From the NCBI GenBank assembly GCA_051453625.1, contig JBOZIK010000001.1, positions 189,660,397 to 189,724,396 on the forward strand: DNA of 64,000 nucleotides, given 5' to 3'. Below, piece after piece: positions 45,001-57,939 of the stretch (position 1 is its first letter; the number at the start of each line of letters is the position of its first letter). The DNA is from Welwitschia mirabilis (Eukaryota > Gnetophyta > Gnetopsida > Welwitschiales). The notes under the pieces were generated by a model, which did not search any database, was not told where the DNA came from, and was given only the letters and a program-made list of their open reading frames with translations. Both the position numbers and the translations under genes were made by a program.

Positions 45001-46920
45001 AACATCATTAATGGTAGCTAAAGTCGTATAAATTAATAAACTCTTATGTTATTTACCATTGCTCTATCTTGTTTCAAAATTTGGTTGCTTTCTAATGAAT
45101 TGAAATTTAGTGTATTTAAACCTATTATAGAAATTACATATGGGATATCTTTGATTTTTTTTTACTGAAATCAATGTTAGGCATATAGGATTGGCCATTA
45201 CCTAATTTGTAGTTCTTTGTGAAAGGAACTTTACCATTTAATAGGAATGAAGATTTTTTTAAGAAAGAAAGAACAAAATAAGATGAGAGAAATGGTATGT
45301 ATTTCAAGCCATTCTTCTCTCTTGATGCTCTTTGCTTAATCAACATGTTATCTAGGGTATTGTTTCCCATAGAAAACTCCAAGATAATATTGTCCAATTC
45401 TTTAATCGTTGGTAATAGACACTTATCTTCTAGTTGCCTTACTTTGAAAACTTCTTGTAATTATTTGGAATCCTTGTTATAGAATGTATCTTATGTGCCA
45501 TCTCCCTTTTTCTTTGATTCAATTCTATTAAGATGCCTTTCTTTTCATCTTTTATTATAGCTACATTTTTTTTTAGATGCATATTCTCCTTGAGGATCTT
45601 CTTGTTTTCCCCATATAACTCATGATATGCATCAGCTAAGGAGTCATCTTATTCTTCATCATTAAACTATTGGTTATTCCCACTTTTCACTTCTTTCTCT
45701 TCATTACATTCAATGTTGAATAATCAATCTTATTCATCATGACTAACCTCATTACTTATATGATCAACAACATTATCTAATTTGAGCTCATGATGGTTTA
45801 TTAGATCAAATTTCAAAGTTATGATCTAATTTAAACATAAAGAAAACATTGCAAGAAGTAAATTCAATTAAATATAACCTATTTTCATGCTGATCTTAAT
45901 CTTTTTTTATTAGAGTTGTCATTGCTATCTCAAGTGGTCACATTGCATTGTTTTTCTTTACATCCTTTTGCTCCTTCTTCCTTTGGTTGTTTAGACATTT
46001 GGTAACTGTCTATCCAAATCTCTTTAATCATATCACTAAATTCTTTTTCCCTTTGATATACCCTTGGTTTTAAAGGATGTTCCTCCTTATTTCTTTTCAC
46101 TTCTTTCCTATTACTTGTTAACTTTCTTTTAAACTTCCTAGTAAACAAGGCTAACTATTCATCAAAGTCACAATTAGAATCAAAAGAAGATAAGTTAAAA
46201 CTATTATCTTTATATTTGAAATGGAGAATTTGATTTTCATTAAGTGCCATACCTTTTTCTTTATTACCTTTATGAAGATGTCTTAATTTAAAGGTGATGA
46301 TGTCACTTTATAAATCTTCTAGCTTCATCTTCTTAAGATTCTTAGTGTCTTTAACAAAAAGGACTTTATTCTTATAGGCCTTGGAAAGGAATCTTGAGGA
46401 CTTCTCTACAACTTGACTAGTTGCAAACAATTCTCCAAGATCCCATAGGACATTTACTATGTCCATTAACTTATTATTGAAGTCCATGAAGGTCTCATCC
46501 ATTTGCATTCTTATTTGCTAAAATTGGGTTATGAGAATTTGTTCCTTTACTTTATTGCTTTTATTCATGCCTTGATAGGTGACATGTAAATAGTTCCAAA
46601 TTTATTTAGTAGTGGAAAAGCTTCTAACTCTTTTATAGTCTTCTACATTCAGTCCATAACATATTACATTCATAGCCTTTTTGTCCAACATGATACAATC
46701 CTTTTCTCCACCTTTTCACATGCCTCTTTCTTTGACCACCATAATATTTATATCATTCACTAATTTCACTTGCATTAAAGGTTTTAATCCTTTCTCTACT
46801 ATGGTCTAGTAGTCAAAGCTCATTTCTTCTAAAAAGACTTACATTCTAGACTTCCAAAATTCGTAGTCGTCACAACTCAAGTAGGGATGATCATTGATTA
46901 GTTAATTTTCCATATTGAAA
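45000..46920 (-). pseudogene. Ty1/copia gag
   Basis: At 46308-46508 the frame reads MDETFMDFNNKLMDIVNVL, the UBN2-type copia gag core, followed by a Lys/Glu-rich stretch at 45930-46148. Further on, 45134-45397 holds a coding-like segment of the Gag-Pol linker. Multiple stops and frameshifts. PBS and LTR follow at 46965 and 46982. Confidence 0.75.
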
Positions 46921-46964
46921 TTTTTTTTAATAATAAAAATTACACAAAAACACCAAACTGAAAA

Positions 46965-46976
46965 TTTCTAATACTA
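46965..46976 (-). promoter_or_regulatory. Copia primer binding site (decayed tRNA-Met type), left unit
   Basis: The minus strand reads TAGTATTAGAAA where TGGTATCAGAGC is expected; by eye three of the four differences are G-to-A or C-to-T. Confidence 0.55.
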
Positions 46977-46981
46977 ATTAT

Positions 46982-48746
46982 TGAGATCAACTATCCTATA
47001 GGAGAGGGATGAATAGGATAACAATTAAGTAATTTTTTCTTTTAAAGTTCTAACTAAAATTGCACCTTTATCTAATAACAATTATAAATATTTTCAATAA
47101 GTAAATATAAAATGTTATGATAACATTTAATTGAAAAGATATAACACACTAATAAGTGTAGAAAATCAGAGGGAAGGGATGAATGAGTTCTTAATAAAAA
47201 TTGTTATAGATAAAATAAAGCTAATTATTGGTAAGAATTAAAGAATGTCATACCAAAAAGAATTATTACTAGATTCTAATGTCATTATTTAATTTGGGTA
47301 GTCCATGTTTGGATCTTACTACTTAACTTAAGAATCATGATTTATGGCTTACCATCAACTATACAAGGCTTATTATAATGAGTTATTTCTTATAAGGTAG
47401 CCAACTCAACCATTCAAGATTCATCTATGGTTTGAGGCTTACCACTAACCTTACAATTTGTAGTACAACGTTTGTAAGGTAATTTGCTCAACCCCTCAGG
47501 GATTACTTAAGATAGATTTTTCTCTCTATAACAACCTTAATGCCAAACTTAACATAATACAACTATGGGATCCAAAGTAGGACCTAATAGCATGAAGGCC
47601 TCTCGATGACCAAAGAATATGAATATAATAATGTGTGATAGTAGATATTCTAAATACTTAACTTTATACCTCTATGTATGATAGTTTATAGATATAAAAA
47701 CAATAAGTAAATGAGACTAAAGAATATAGCTTACTTGTTAAGAAGAAAAAGAATAGATTTTGAGTTTAGCTCCTCTTTCCTTCTTTTTTTATAACACATT
47801 GTGATGAGAATCCTTCTGTAAGAGTGATGCAGTGTCTATTATCCTAAGAATTCATTCCTCAATGATGTATCCTTATCATAAATTCTACTTTTAATTTATT
47901 ATAAGAGTTTTATTAAGTTTCTTGTAAGAAATTTATGCCAGCGATGTTTTTCCTAAAGAAATCTATTAATGATATATTTTCATCTTCTTTGAATACTCAA
48001 AAATTTGTCTAAAAATATTTCCACAAATCCTTTTGACTTAGAATTTTAGTTTTCTTTTTATACTGATTCCTATTATTAAGGTTTTCTTGAAGGATGACTT
48101 CCAAACTACTAGATTCATGCCCTTCAATAGCTATTTTTGTCTTTCCCATTTAATGAATTATAACCATTTTCAAAAAGTATAGACATCTTCAAATGTCATA
48201 GATGTCTTCAATATAAAACCATTCTATCATTTTTCTTTAGCTAAATTTAGATATCTTTAAACTTGATAGACATCTTCAACCTATAGCAGACATTTATCAC
48301 TTCTTTAATTTAACCAAGATGTTTTGTTTCTTGATACATGTGTTCTAGTAAATTCCTACAAATTAGACAAGATGTCTTTACTATCGATAGACATCTTCGA
48401 AAATTGTATATGTCTTCTAAGAATTTCTTTTTGATTCATCCTAAACATATTTTTCTCTAGTAGATTTTTAGAAGTCTGGTATGCATCTTCATGTTATGTA
48501 AATGTCTATACTACAAGCTTCTGAAACCCATCATATTGAAAAAAACATTAATTCAAACACTTAACTTTGAAAACTTAGCACATAAACTTAGCACATCTCC
48601 TATAGATGTATTGATTATTATAAATGTATTCACATGTTGTAGATGTCTTCAAAACACTTTGGTTTATTTTTCTATCTCCATAATCCTTATACACATATAA
48701 CACTGAATTTAATAAGTTTAAAATATCAAAACTAGGTAGGTCAATA
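46982..48746 (-). repeat. Copia LTR (AGACATCT family), left copy
   Basis: The minus strand starts TATTGACCTACC at 48746, with a PPT upstream, and ends ...GATCTCA at 46982, with a PBS downstream. It matches 54123-55820. Having both a PPT and a PBS, it is the 3' LTR of the right unit and the 5' LTR of the left unit. Confidence 0.75.
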
Positions 48747-48761
48747 ATCTCTCCCTTTTTT
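48747..48761 (-). promoter_or_regulatory. Copia polypurine tract
   Basis: The minus strand reads AAAAAAGGGAGAGAT, preceded by AAGTTTTGGACATCAT. It matches the plus-strand site at 19660. Confidence 0.7.
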
Positions 48762-50900
48762 ATGATGTCCAAAACTTGGAAAATCTATTAGAAGCATTTA
48801 TTCTCAATTAATCAAAAGAAAATTATAGTCAAATAGAAGAATTTACACTCTAGGGACTTATTGAAAATGATATTTTAGAGCTTGAATAAGAAATATAATA
48901 TTTGGATAAAAATTATTAAGAAATATAATTTAATAAAATTTACACAATAATTCCTTGGCACAAAAATATTTGATTAACTAGGGTACAAAATGATCTGATA
49001 ACAAATGCATTAACATAGCATAATGACCCGACATTTGCAATGTCTCTAGAATATCATAACTATAACAAGCATGAATAGATGTCTCTTCAACCAAACTCCT
49101 TCTTTACTTATTCTTTGCATTTTCCTTCTTCTTCTTTTTGGACATCATTAGATAATAATCACTAAGAGATGCATTTGAATTAGATGGTGTACTATATTTT
49201 GATCATCATTTTTATTATTCATATCACCCTATTATTTAGAAGAAGACTTCTAATAAGTACCATGAGATGAGGATATCTCTTAGTGAGAACTGAAGCATGA
49301 AGAATCCAGCCCTTTTCTACCTACATATGCTACCTACTTTTTCATATAGAAGTACATCTATAGAGTGAGCAATGTACTAAATAGATTATATGTTTCCTAA
49401 TAAGTAAACTCTAACGCTCCTACTTGTACATGTATTGGTGATGAAGGAAGATATGGAGACGATTTCATTAGTGGCTACTATCTCCATTTCTGTACTGTCA
49501 ATTTGCTTAGAGGAGTATCCCTAAATGGTAATTAGATTCACTAGATGATTAATTTACAACTTCTTATATCTTCCATCAGCTGCTATGATGCTATGTGTGT
49601 GGAGAATCCTCTTCATGTCCTAAATAATATGATGTATTCCTAAGATGTTGTTCCTCCTTTTCTTCTATGCCATTTTCATTGTCTTGTTTTTCATTGCTCT
49701 CTATCCAAATAGGTGTGCCCATTTCTTATAACTCTAAAAGGGGTTTCTCCTGCTTAATGATTTCTCTCTTTATATACCTATCTTTCCTTTTCTTTATTCT
49801 CATAATATTTCTACTAATTTTACTAACTACTTTGGCTATTATCTTGAGCCCCTTTTTTACTAATTAGGATACTTGTAATTGAATTGCTTTTGATCTTTTA
49901 ATTTTTATTTCTATGAACTTGTACCTTCATATTTTTTTTGGGGGGTTTTCTTCTTTTCTTAATAAATTTTGATAGGGTTTTGTTTACTTTAATTAAATTA
50001 AAATAAGGTATAGCAATCCTAGCATTTAATATAAGTAAACTAATAGAAAATGGATGCCCAAATATTTGCACACAATGAAACTATGAAATCATAGTTAGAT
50101 AAATGGTCAAATAAATATCTATTTTTGTGCTAGATAATGAGCAATATACTATAAAGTTTGCATTATTTTATAATAACTGTACCATCCACCTCTAGCCAAA
50201 ATATTATAAAATATGACCAAACTTAAGTTAGAGGCATTAGGAATCGTGTACTTTCTTTATAACTATTATTCAAGACTAATACATGTTCTTCCAAATATGG
50301 GAGTTGTGAGTTCCTTCTTAATTACTTTTACTATCTTACTTGCAAAAATGCTTTTGAAATATGATACATAAACTTATGATGAATTCATGACATCTATTCC
50401 AATAGGATATTTAAAAATTACATAATTATGCACAAAGTTTGTTCACCTACTTAGATGGAAAAAGTTCTTCATTAGAAATGTCATAAAAGTTAAAGTAAAA
50501 ATCTCAAGCCATCTATTTTGAAATTACTTATTTAATATTAACAAAATCTTAAGCCATCTATTTTGAAATTACTTATTTAATATTAACAAGCTTTTGCCAT
50601 TCAAGTTCTTCAAAGAATTATCAAATCTATTCTTGTCTATTTCTACTAAACCCCAAAGTTATTTCTATGGTAATGTTGATAGACTTCTAGCTTGAATATC
50701 TTTTTTCTTGAACTAGAGTTCATAAAGGTGGATTTAAAGAAATGTTTCTAAGCCACATCCTTGCTTCTTTCTACTCTTGTTACCTTCTTGAATCCTACTA
50801 TGCTTTTTTCTCTAACTATTTTAATAGAATGTTTGACTAGAAAACCAAATAAAGGGATACAACAATAAAATTGGATAGGATACTTAAACCTTTTTGAAAT
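48762..50900 (-). other. 3' internal region of the right copia unit
   Basis: Between gag and the PPT, where pol should lie. Around 49190-49270 it matches the plus-strand acidic region near 19080-19180 (words like SDYYL and MSKKKKKEN). No RT, integrase or RNase H can be read. It contains an exact-type 45-bp tandem duplication at 50501-50590. Confidence 0.45.
50501..50590. repeat. 45-bp tandem duplication
   Basis: Two head-to-tail units beginning ATCTYAAGCCATCTATTTTG differ by one C/T change and the final base. It looks recent compared with everything around it. Confidence 0.85.
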
Positions 50901-51430
50901 AAAATGATAACTTTAAGTAGATGAAAGACATCTTAAAGATGTAGATATTCTTCAATCTAAGGGCTAAAGATCCTGGAAAAGGGAGACGTCTTACTTGGAA
51001 GGATATAAAATGATGCTTTTAGAAAAGGATTTCTATTATATAGAGATGTCTAAGCCTAACTTTTATTTTTTTTCACTAAGTTTACAGACATCTATAGACT
51101 TTATATAAGTTTAAAATGAACTTAGTAGACATCTATGACTAGAGGATATGTCTATGCCCAATTGATAGGAAAAATAGAAATTTTGACTATAGATATCTAG
51201 GCCACTAAAAAACATTTAGAGCACTTAAAGACATTTGTGGAATATTGAGATATCGACTTGAAAAGAATATATCTATGTAGAAACTTTCCAAAAAATGTAG
51301 AAACACATATAGTCAAATAACCAATAGATAACTTAAGTGAGAAATATGCAAAAAGCATGTTTAAGTGATACATGTCTACACTTTCTAAAGGCATCATCTA
51401 CACTATAGAAGACATCTACATAAAATGCAT
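50901..51430 (+). repeat. AGACATCT-rich LTR-like fragment inside the copia unit
   Basis: Many AGACATCT/AGATGTCT octamers, in the orientation of the plus-strand LTR at 19674. It looks like a fragment of that LTR family inserted in the opposite sense to its surroundings. Ends are not defined. Confidence 0.45.
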
Positions 51431-52299
51431 TGAAAATTTAACACTATGATGTAAAATGAAATATTATCCTAAAATAATGCAAGATAACTCTATATAACTA
51501 AAACAATTTAGTAAAAACCATGATAGTTTATAGGAAAGCACATATCTTTAACTTACTTGATTAGGAAATGTCCAATATTCAAATCTTTGCATTTGGTCAA
51601 CTTGACTGACACATCCATTATTTAGTTCTTATTTATTTAACATCTTGGTTATATATATTTACTTTTGTCATAGATAGCACATTCATGGTAAGCTATTTCT
51701 CTAGATTTTGTTTTTCATTTTGTGTCTCTCCTAACAAGATCTCTTTCTTTCCCTTTTTTTTTTCATTCATGGTAAACTATTTCTCTAGATTTTGTTTTTC
51801 ATTTTGTTTTTCATCTTGTGTCTCTCATAAAACTTTCATGTGTTTAGATAAGGAACTCCTTTTCATTTATGGACTTCATGCATATCATTTTTAAATTATT
51901 TTTTGGTTTGAATAAAATCAAAATATTCTTGTTAAAACTCTATCTTTTATATTAAAATTACTTATTCTCTTTTTGATGACTTTGGTTGTGCTCCTAACAT
52001 GATACAAGCTTGACTCCTTTTTACTTTAAACCTATTACAATTTCTCTTCAAACTACCTTTTATAAGCTCACTTTGAGCATTTCTTTGCAGTATTTTTTAA
52101 TCCTCCTTTAGCTTCATAGGGCTCATTTTTCTTTTACATAATTTTAGCTTTTGAATCATCCAGCCAAGTATTCCCATCTTTCAGCTTCTGATTTCTAATA
52201 TTTAAATTACCAATAGTACTAAGTAGATACTTTAACTTTTGGATTTGAGCCTCAAGTTGTCATAGATATCCTTTTTCATGGTCAGTATCTCTATCTGAG
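51431..52299 (-). other. Spacer and gag tail of the right copia unit
   Basis: It contains an ~84-bp tandem repeat at 51681-51830 and, from 52000, broken frame continuing from gag with Lys/Ser-rich words. No domain recognised. Confidence 0.4.
51681..51830. repeat. 84-bp tandem repeat, about 1.8 units
   Basis: ATTCATGGTAARCTATTTCTC recurs at 51681 and 51765, followed in both units by the same TTTTGTTTTTCATTTTGT run. Confidence 0.7.
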
Positions 52300-54010
52300 C
52301 ATGAAGAGATCTATTTTGTTACATCAAAACCTACCTCTTCTTGTTGATTATCTACATAGGTTTCTTAACCCATCTCTTTGGCTTTTGATCTTAATTAGTA
52401 TAATAATATTTGCTAAAGAGTGATGAACAATAATTCTCATAGTGTCGTCTTCTATGACAGTAAAAGCAAGTAATATTATTTGTGTTCATTAGCTACTCAT
52501 ATCTTGATTTGTACCTTCTGAAGAGGTTTTGTGTGTTATCTTATGGTTGGTTTGTAGAGGTTTTATTTTTAGCTAGTCCACTTCTATTGTTTAGTCTCCT
52601 TCCTTCACTAAGCATGATGCTTAAGGTTCTCTTACCTTAGGTAAATCTTTTGTTAATGTACTTGCATCTTGTAGTTCTTGTTTCACTTCCTTTAGTGTAA
52701 TTGTTAGCTTTATTAATCTCAAAATTAATATTTTATTCTATAAACCTAGCAAAAGAGCTTTTTTCTTGTTCATAGGCTAACTCATTACTGCTGAGTAGAT
52801 ATTTCATTTTGTAATTTTTATAAATTAATAAACTTTTTTGAAATTAGATCATACCTTTCCTAAAGAGTTAGCTCATCTTCTTCATCACTTAGGTTGTCAA
52901 GATCATTACATTTGTGGAAATCCATTTCTTCAATGCTACTGTTGTCATGGACAATTACCATGAATGATGAACAAGTGTTCTTACTATTGTTATCTAGGAA
53001 TTCCTACTTAGTAACATCTTTATCGTCATCCTAATAAGAGTAGAAGGTCTTCTTTCTTCTAAACTCAGTCTTCTGTCTTTTACCTTGTATTTTGTTAGTA
53101 CTTGGGTATTCTAAGATATGATGAGCTCTACACCCATAATTCTAATAATCTAATTCTGAAATATCATTTTTAGATGTAAATTATATGTTCTTACCTTTGT
53201 TCTTAACTTTTCCTTATGTCCTCATGACCTTGATTGTTCCTATCTTATTCTATTTCACTTGGACAGAAGATGTTTAACTTGCTTAGAGATTAAAGTAAGA
53301 ATCCTCATCATCATCCTGATACTTCTCGTCTAAGACAATTATTGATTTTTCTTTATTGTGGTTCCTCTAACAGTTATTATCCTTAAGTGCTATGAGATTC
53401 TCTTTTACAATATCATCTTTGTGTAAGTTCATTTGGTAAGCAGTCAAAGAACTTTGTAATTTCTTAAATATACTACTGACAAAGTTTCTTAATTTCTCCA
53501 TGGAAGTGGTCTTTGATTTATATGCTAATGTCAGTGATCTTATAACCTTCTAAATCACTTTTTCTTCTAATAAGTCTTTACCAATCCTATGAATTCTATT
53601 TACAGTGTTGTTTACCTTGGCAAAGTACTTATGTATTCTTTCATCTTCGTTCATTCTGAGATTCTTAAATTGATTTGTTAATACTAGAATCTTAAATTGC
53701 TTAACAACAAAAGTGTCTTTCTATGTACCATCGAGGATGTCCAATTCTTCCTTCATGGCATTACATCTAGTTACTTTATTAGATTTCTTAGCTAAAATAG
53801 CACAATATAAAGCATTCTTTACCTTAGCATTGTACATGTAAGCATCCTTTTCTTTAAGTATCTAGTTAATGCTTTTTTTTAGTCTTGTGACATGTACATT
53901 AGCAACATTTGTGGTAGTCTCTATGGGTATTGAGTAAACATCTTTAATGGCCTGTCATACTTCAAACTCAAGAGATTATAAGTAGACCTACATTCTCATC
54001 TTCGAATAAG
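52300..54010 (-). pseudogene. Ty1/copia gag of the right unit
   Basis: At 53560-53760 the minus-strand words are AMKEELDILDGT, KDTFVVKQFKILVLTNQFKN, LRMNEDERIHKYFAKVNNTV and VIRSLTLAYKSKTT, the UBN2-type copia gag core. A zinc knuckle (CFYCHRRRHYENYC) lies at 52427-52468. It lies directly after a PBS at 54107. It is better preserved than the left unit's gag. No protease or pol follows before the PPT at 48747, so this unit is gag-only. Confidence 0.8.
52427..52468 (-). other. Copia gag zinc knuckle (CCHC)
   Basis: CFYCHRRRHYENYC fits C-x2-C-x4-H-x4-C exactly. Confidence 0.8.
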
Positions 54011-54106
54011 CATAGTTTATCCCATTAAAGAGTGAAGCTATAATAGTTAAGGATCCCTTATCATAGTAGTTTACTCAAGGAATTTTAAGCCTTATCATAA
54101 TTACCT

Positions 54107-54118
54107 ACTTTAATACCA
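54107..54118 (-). promoter_or_regulatory. Copia primer binding site, right unit
   Basis: The minus strand reads TGGTATTAAAGT, four bases after the LTR end. The expected tRNA-Met complement is TGGTATCAGAGC. The first six bases match; two of the three later changes are transitions. Confidence 0.65.
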
Positions 54119-54122
54119 CTTA

Positions 54123-55820
54123 TGGCTTATTTAACTTAGATGATAGGATTTAATGAGCTCTTAATAAAAATTTCAATAAATAAAAGCTAAACTGTTGACA
54201 AGAATTAAAGAATGCAATACCAAAAATAACTCTTACTAGATTTTAAGTTGGCTCTCCAACTTGGGTAGTCCATATTCAAAGGGTTGAAATTAACACACCT
54301 TCATGTCTTACTGCTTAACTTAAGAGTCATGATTTGTAACTCATCATCAACTATACAAGGCGCTTAGAATAGTGCATTACTCCTCGAAATGCATTCAATT
54401 CAATCCATCAGAATTTAATTATGGTTTGAGGCTCTCCACTAACCTTATAATGCATAGTAAAATTGAGTTGTTCCTTAAAAGATGATTAAATCAATTTCTT
54501 AGGAATTACATGCTTAACACAAGTGTTTCTTTCTTGAATAAACCTTAATGTGACAATATTTACAATGCAAATTTGAAATCCAAAATAGATTCTAATAGTA
54601 TGAAGGCCTCTTAAGGGCCAAAGAAAAGAATAATAATAATGTGAAATAATAAAGATTCTAAATAATCAATTTTTTACTTCTAAGTCCAATAGTTTATAAA
54701 CACAAGAAGTAAGCTAGAATAATAGCAAGTGAATTAGACTATATTACTTGCTTACTTGAAAGAGGAAGAGTAGATTTTCAATTCAAATCTTTTTTATTCC
54801 TCTTTTTATAGTGCAGGGGTGATGAGAATCCTTCTTCAAGAGTAATGGAGTATTTTTTATCCCAAGAATCCCTTACTTAATGATATATTCTTGATATAAA
54901 TTTTTATTTTCATTCATCATGTTATTTTTCTAGAGTTTATTATAGGAGATCTATTCCACATCCATCTTTCCAAAGAAATTTATTAATGATCTATTTTAAT
55001 ATTATCTAAGTACATAAAATTATATTTAAAAATATTTTCAAAAATCTTTTTGACTTAAGATTTTAGTTTTTCTCTTATGATGGACTCCTCTACTAGGATT
55101 TTCTTAAAGGGAGACATGCAAATGGCTAGATTTGTTCTCTTTAATAGGTACTTTTATTTTTCTAATTTAATGAATTATAAATGTCTTTAAATAGTATAAA
55201 CATCTTCAAGTATCATAGACATCTTCATCAAATTTAGACATCTTGAATCTATAGTTCTTCTATCATTTATATTCAGTTCAGTGTAAGCATCTTCAAACTT
55301 AGTCAATGTCTTTAGTGTAAACATCTTCAACTTTGATGAACGTCTTAAAACTTTGTAAATGTCTTCATATCTTGTAGATGAATTTAACCTATAGTAAATC
55401 TCTATCACTTTTTTAATTTAGTTAAGACATCTTCTTGCATGATAGATGTCTTTTGATAAGCTTCTATAACACTAGTTATGGATATCTTCATAGTGTGTAG
55501 ACATCTTCAAATATTATAGATGTCTTCAGTAGATGTTTAGAAGTTTAGTAGACATCTTCATCCTATGTAGCTAACTTCACTGCAAGCTCTTGAAACACAT
55601 CATATTGGATAAGACATGAGTTCAAACACTTAACTTTGAAAACTTAGCAAATGTCTTGTAGATGTCTCTCATTCTTATAGATGTCTTCACATGTTGTAGA
55701 TGTCTCTTAACTTTGTAGATGTTTTCAAAGTACTTTAATTGACTTTTTTTATCTTCCTGATTCTTGCAGACATACAACATTACATTTGATAATTTTGGCA
55801 TATCAAAACTAGCTCAATTA
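54123..55820 (-). repeat. Copia LTR (AGACATCT family), right copy
   Basis: Collinear with 46982-48746. About 18-20 GACATCT/AGATGTC words lie between 55195 and 55740. Its 5' end near 55820 is not preceded by a PPT, so it is the outer 5' LTR. Confidence 0.75.
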
Positions 55821-55849
55821 AAATAATCATAATTACTAGTACAATAAAA

Positions 55850-56345
55850 TAAAAACAACATGTTTTTATTTATTATGAAGTTCTTTCCACTGACCACTTC
55901 CAGAGGAATTAATGGCAATGCTCCACTATTTATAACAAGAATGTTTTTTCAATCCTTAGCTAACAAGCAAATAATTAATCTTTTTCAACAATTAAAAATA
56001 AGTATGTTACAAGAGAATTTTATTAAAATAGTATGTTATTTCACAATTACATTAAATAATCAAAGATCCAAAAGTTTTTTACAATAATTTTTTGAATATA
56101 AATAGAATGAATTCTAACTATTTTAGGTTAGGTTTTTAAGAATTTAGCTATAGTTGATTAGCCTTCTAATGATTCAAAAAATGCTCATCTTTGACTTTCT
56201 AATAGCTACTTATAGTAATAAATAAGTGCATGATGATTGATCCCTTAATAGAATTTGGTTCATCCCTTAGCTAATTAACCTTAGTTATAAGCTAATTAAC
56301 CTCATACTAGTGTTGAGAAGCTAGGAAGTCTTTAAGTAATTAAGC
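55850..56345 (-). repeat. LTR-like fragment, TCAACTAGC family, minus strand
   Basis: The reverse complement of this stretch matches 36990-37500 (words such as ATAGTTAGAATTCAT and GGATCTTTGATTATT). The small ORFs in it are chance. Confidence 0.55.
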
Positions 56346-56349
56346 CTTA

Positions 56350-57162
56350 GTGATGTAAGTTTATTTCTTATTCGATTTTGTGTGGTTGAGGTTTGTTCTT
56401 GTCCAGAGTCATTTCAAGCTCGGTTTTCATTTTGTGCTCTAAGTTCTCTCATCCATTTATGATTAGTAAAGGAGTCCATGTTATCTCAGTTTAATCTTCC
56501 TATTCTATCACGGGTCTAATTCATGTAAGAAATAGGTTCAAATGATTGTAAGAATGTTTTAGACAATAAATAGAGGAAATTTTTTAGGGCCTATAAGTCA
56601 AGAAGGTTTTGTAGGTTTGAAATCCGTTTTCACACAATGATCTGTTGAGCAATTGTTTAATAAAAGTAGTATCAAGCTCATAGAAAAATAAAATAGAGAT
56701 AATGAACATGAATAAAATTAAATCCAATGTAATGAATTCATGAGAAAAAATTTTTAAAAAGTTATAACATTTTATACATGCAACAAAATGCAGAAACAAA
56801 AAATCAAAAAGGCAGAAAAACGGAAAAAATAATAGAAAAAGAAAAACATGGAACACAACATAAAGTTTGATTTTAAAAATTTTTAAGTTTTCTTAAGTCT
56901 AAAGCAACCTATAAATAAATGTTAAACCTGTAGAAAACAAATTAGAAAATTAGAAATAAACTTTAAAAAGCTAGACCAATTCAGGTAACATTAGAAGGAC
57001 TAGTACCAACCATTGGAAAGCACACAAAAAAAAAAAGAAAAAATGGACCAGTTCAAGTATCACTAGAAAAAGGACTAGTACCCACAACTGAAGAAATTAA
57101 ACTATGTATAAACTTATAAAAAAGAAAAAATAGTGCTTATCTAAGCTACTACCATGTTGTTA
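56350..57162 (-). other. 5' leader of a family D element
   Basis: Downstream of a PBS on the minus strand. It has two diverged ~75-bp units with GTACTAGTCCTT (about 56990-57085). No gag follows before the junction with the repeat at 56345, so the element is truncated. Confidence 0.4.
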
Positions 57163-57180
57163 TCCCTAGTAATAGTACCA
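57163..57180 (-). promoter_or_regulatory. Primer binding site of family D (decayed tRNA-Asp type)
   Basis: The minus strand reads TGGTACTATTACTAGGGA. Differences from TGGCGCCGTTGCCGGGGA are C-to-T or G-to-A, so family D is also Ty3/gypsy of the Athila kind. Confidence 0.65.
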
Positions 57181-57903
57181 AAATCTGCTTAATGTAATAC
57201 ATTGTCTCAAATTTAAGCTAAGTTTTCACTTGGCTATAATTCTTCCTCAAGGATAACATTAGGTATTGGCTCAGTTTTATACCACTTTAACTTTAAATCA
57301 AGTTATCAAAAAAGAGAAAAAATAAGAAGAGATGAAATGATTCTTAAGGTTGAAATTAATTTTAAAGAGAAGAAAAGCAAACTAGCTCCAAGGTATTGTT
57401 AATTTATCCTTAAGTACTCCTTCAATCTAATGTTATACAATCGCCCTTCCTACAAAACGCTTCAAACTTTCAAGTGCATTTAGCTCAAGTCATGAGGCAT
57501 AATATCATCCTTGATATGATAATTGCTGAAATAACTTAACACTTTAGCCTTGAAATAACAATAGAAAGTAAGAACTCCTAAAGTACTTAAGATTTATGAA
57601 ATTAAAATACTAAGTAATAAAAGTGATTCACATAAGTAAAATAAACTTGATAATTAAAGTTATTACCTAAGCATTTCAATTATGATATTACTCATGAATT
57701 AAAATTTAAGAAAATAATTTCTTTACTACAAAATAAGAAAAATCTTATATTAAAAGAGAAAAAAAGAAGAAGAACTCGTCAGATAATTCTCAAAACTAGC
57801 TCACTTTCCCAAAGAGTCACTTAGAAAGCCATCATAAGTTGATGCTTCTAAGTGCTTTAATTTCTTCCAAAGTCAAACATGAATACAATGAAGGGTTCGA
57901 GGC

Positions 57904-57912
57904 TCTTTTATA
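57904..57912 (-). promoter_or_regulatory. TATA-like box in LTR D, minus copy
   Basis: The minus strand reads TATAAAAGA, at the place equivalent to 41162 in the solo LTR. Confidence 0.5.
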
Positions 57913-57939
57913 GGGAGAGATGAGATGAGAATTAGTTAT

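Noticed and set aside
55860-56087. 75-residue plus-strand ORF
   Set aside because: Lies inside an LTR fragment matched by 36990-37500 in reverse complement, where the frame is not kept.
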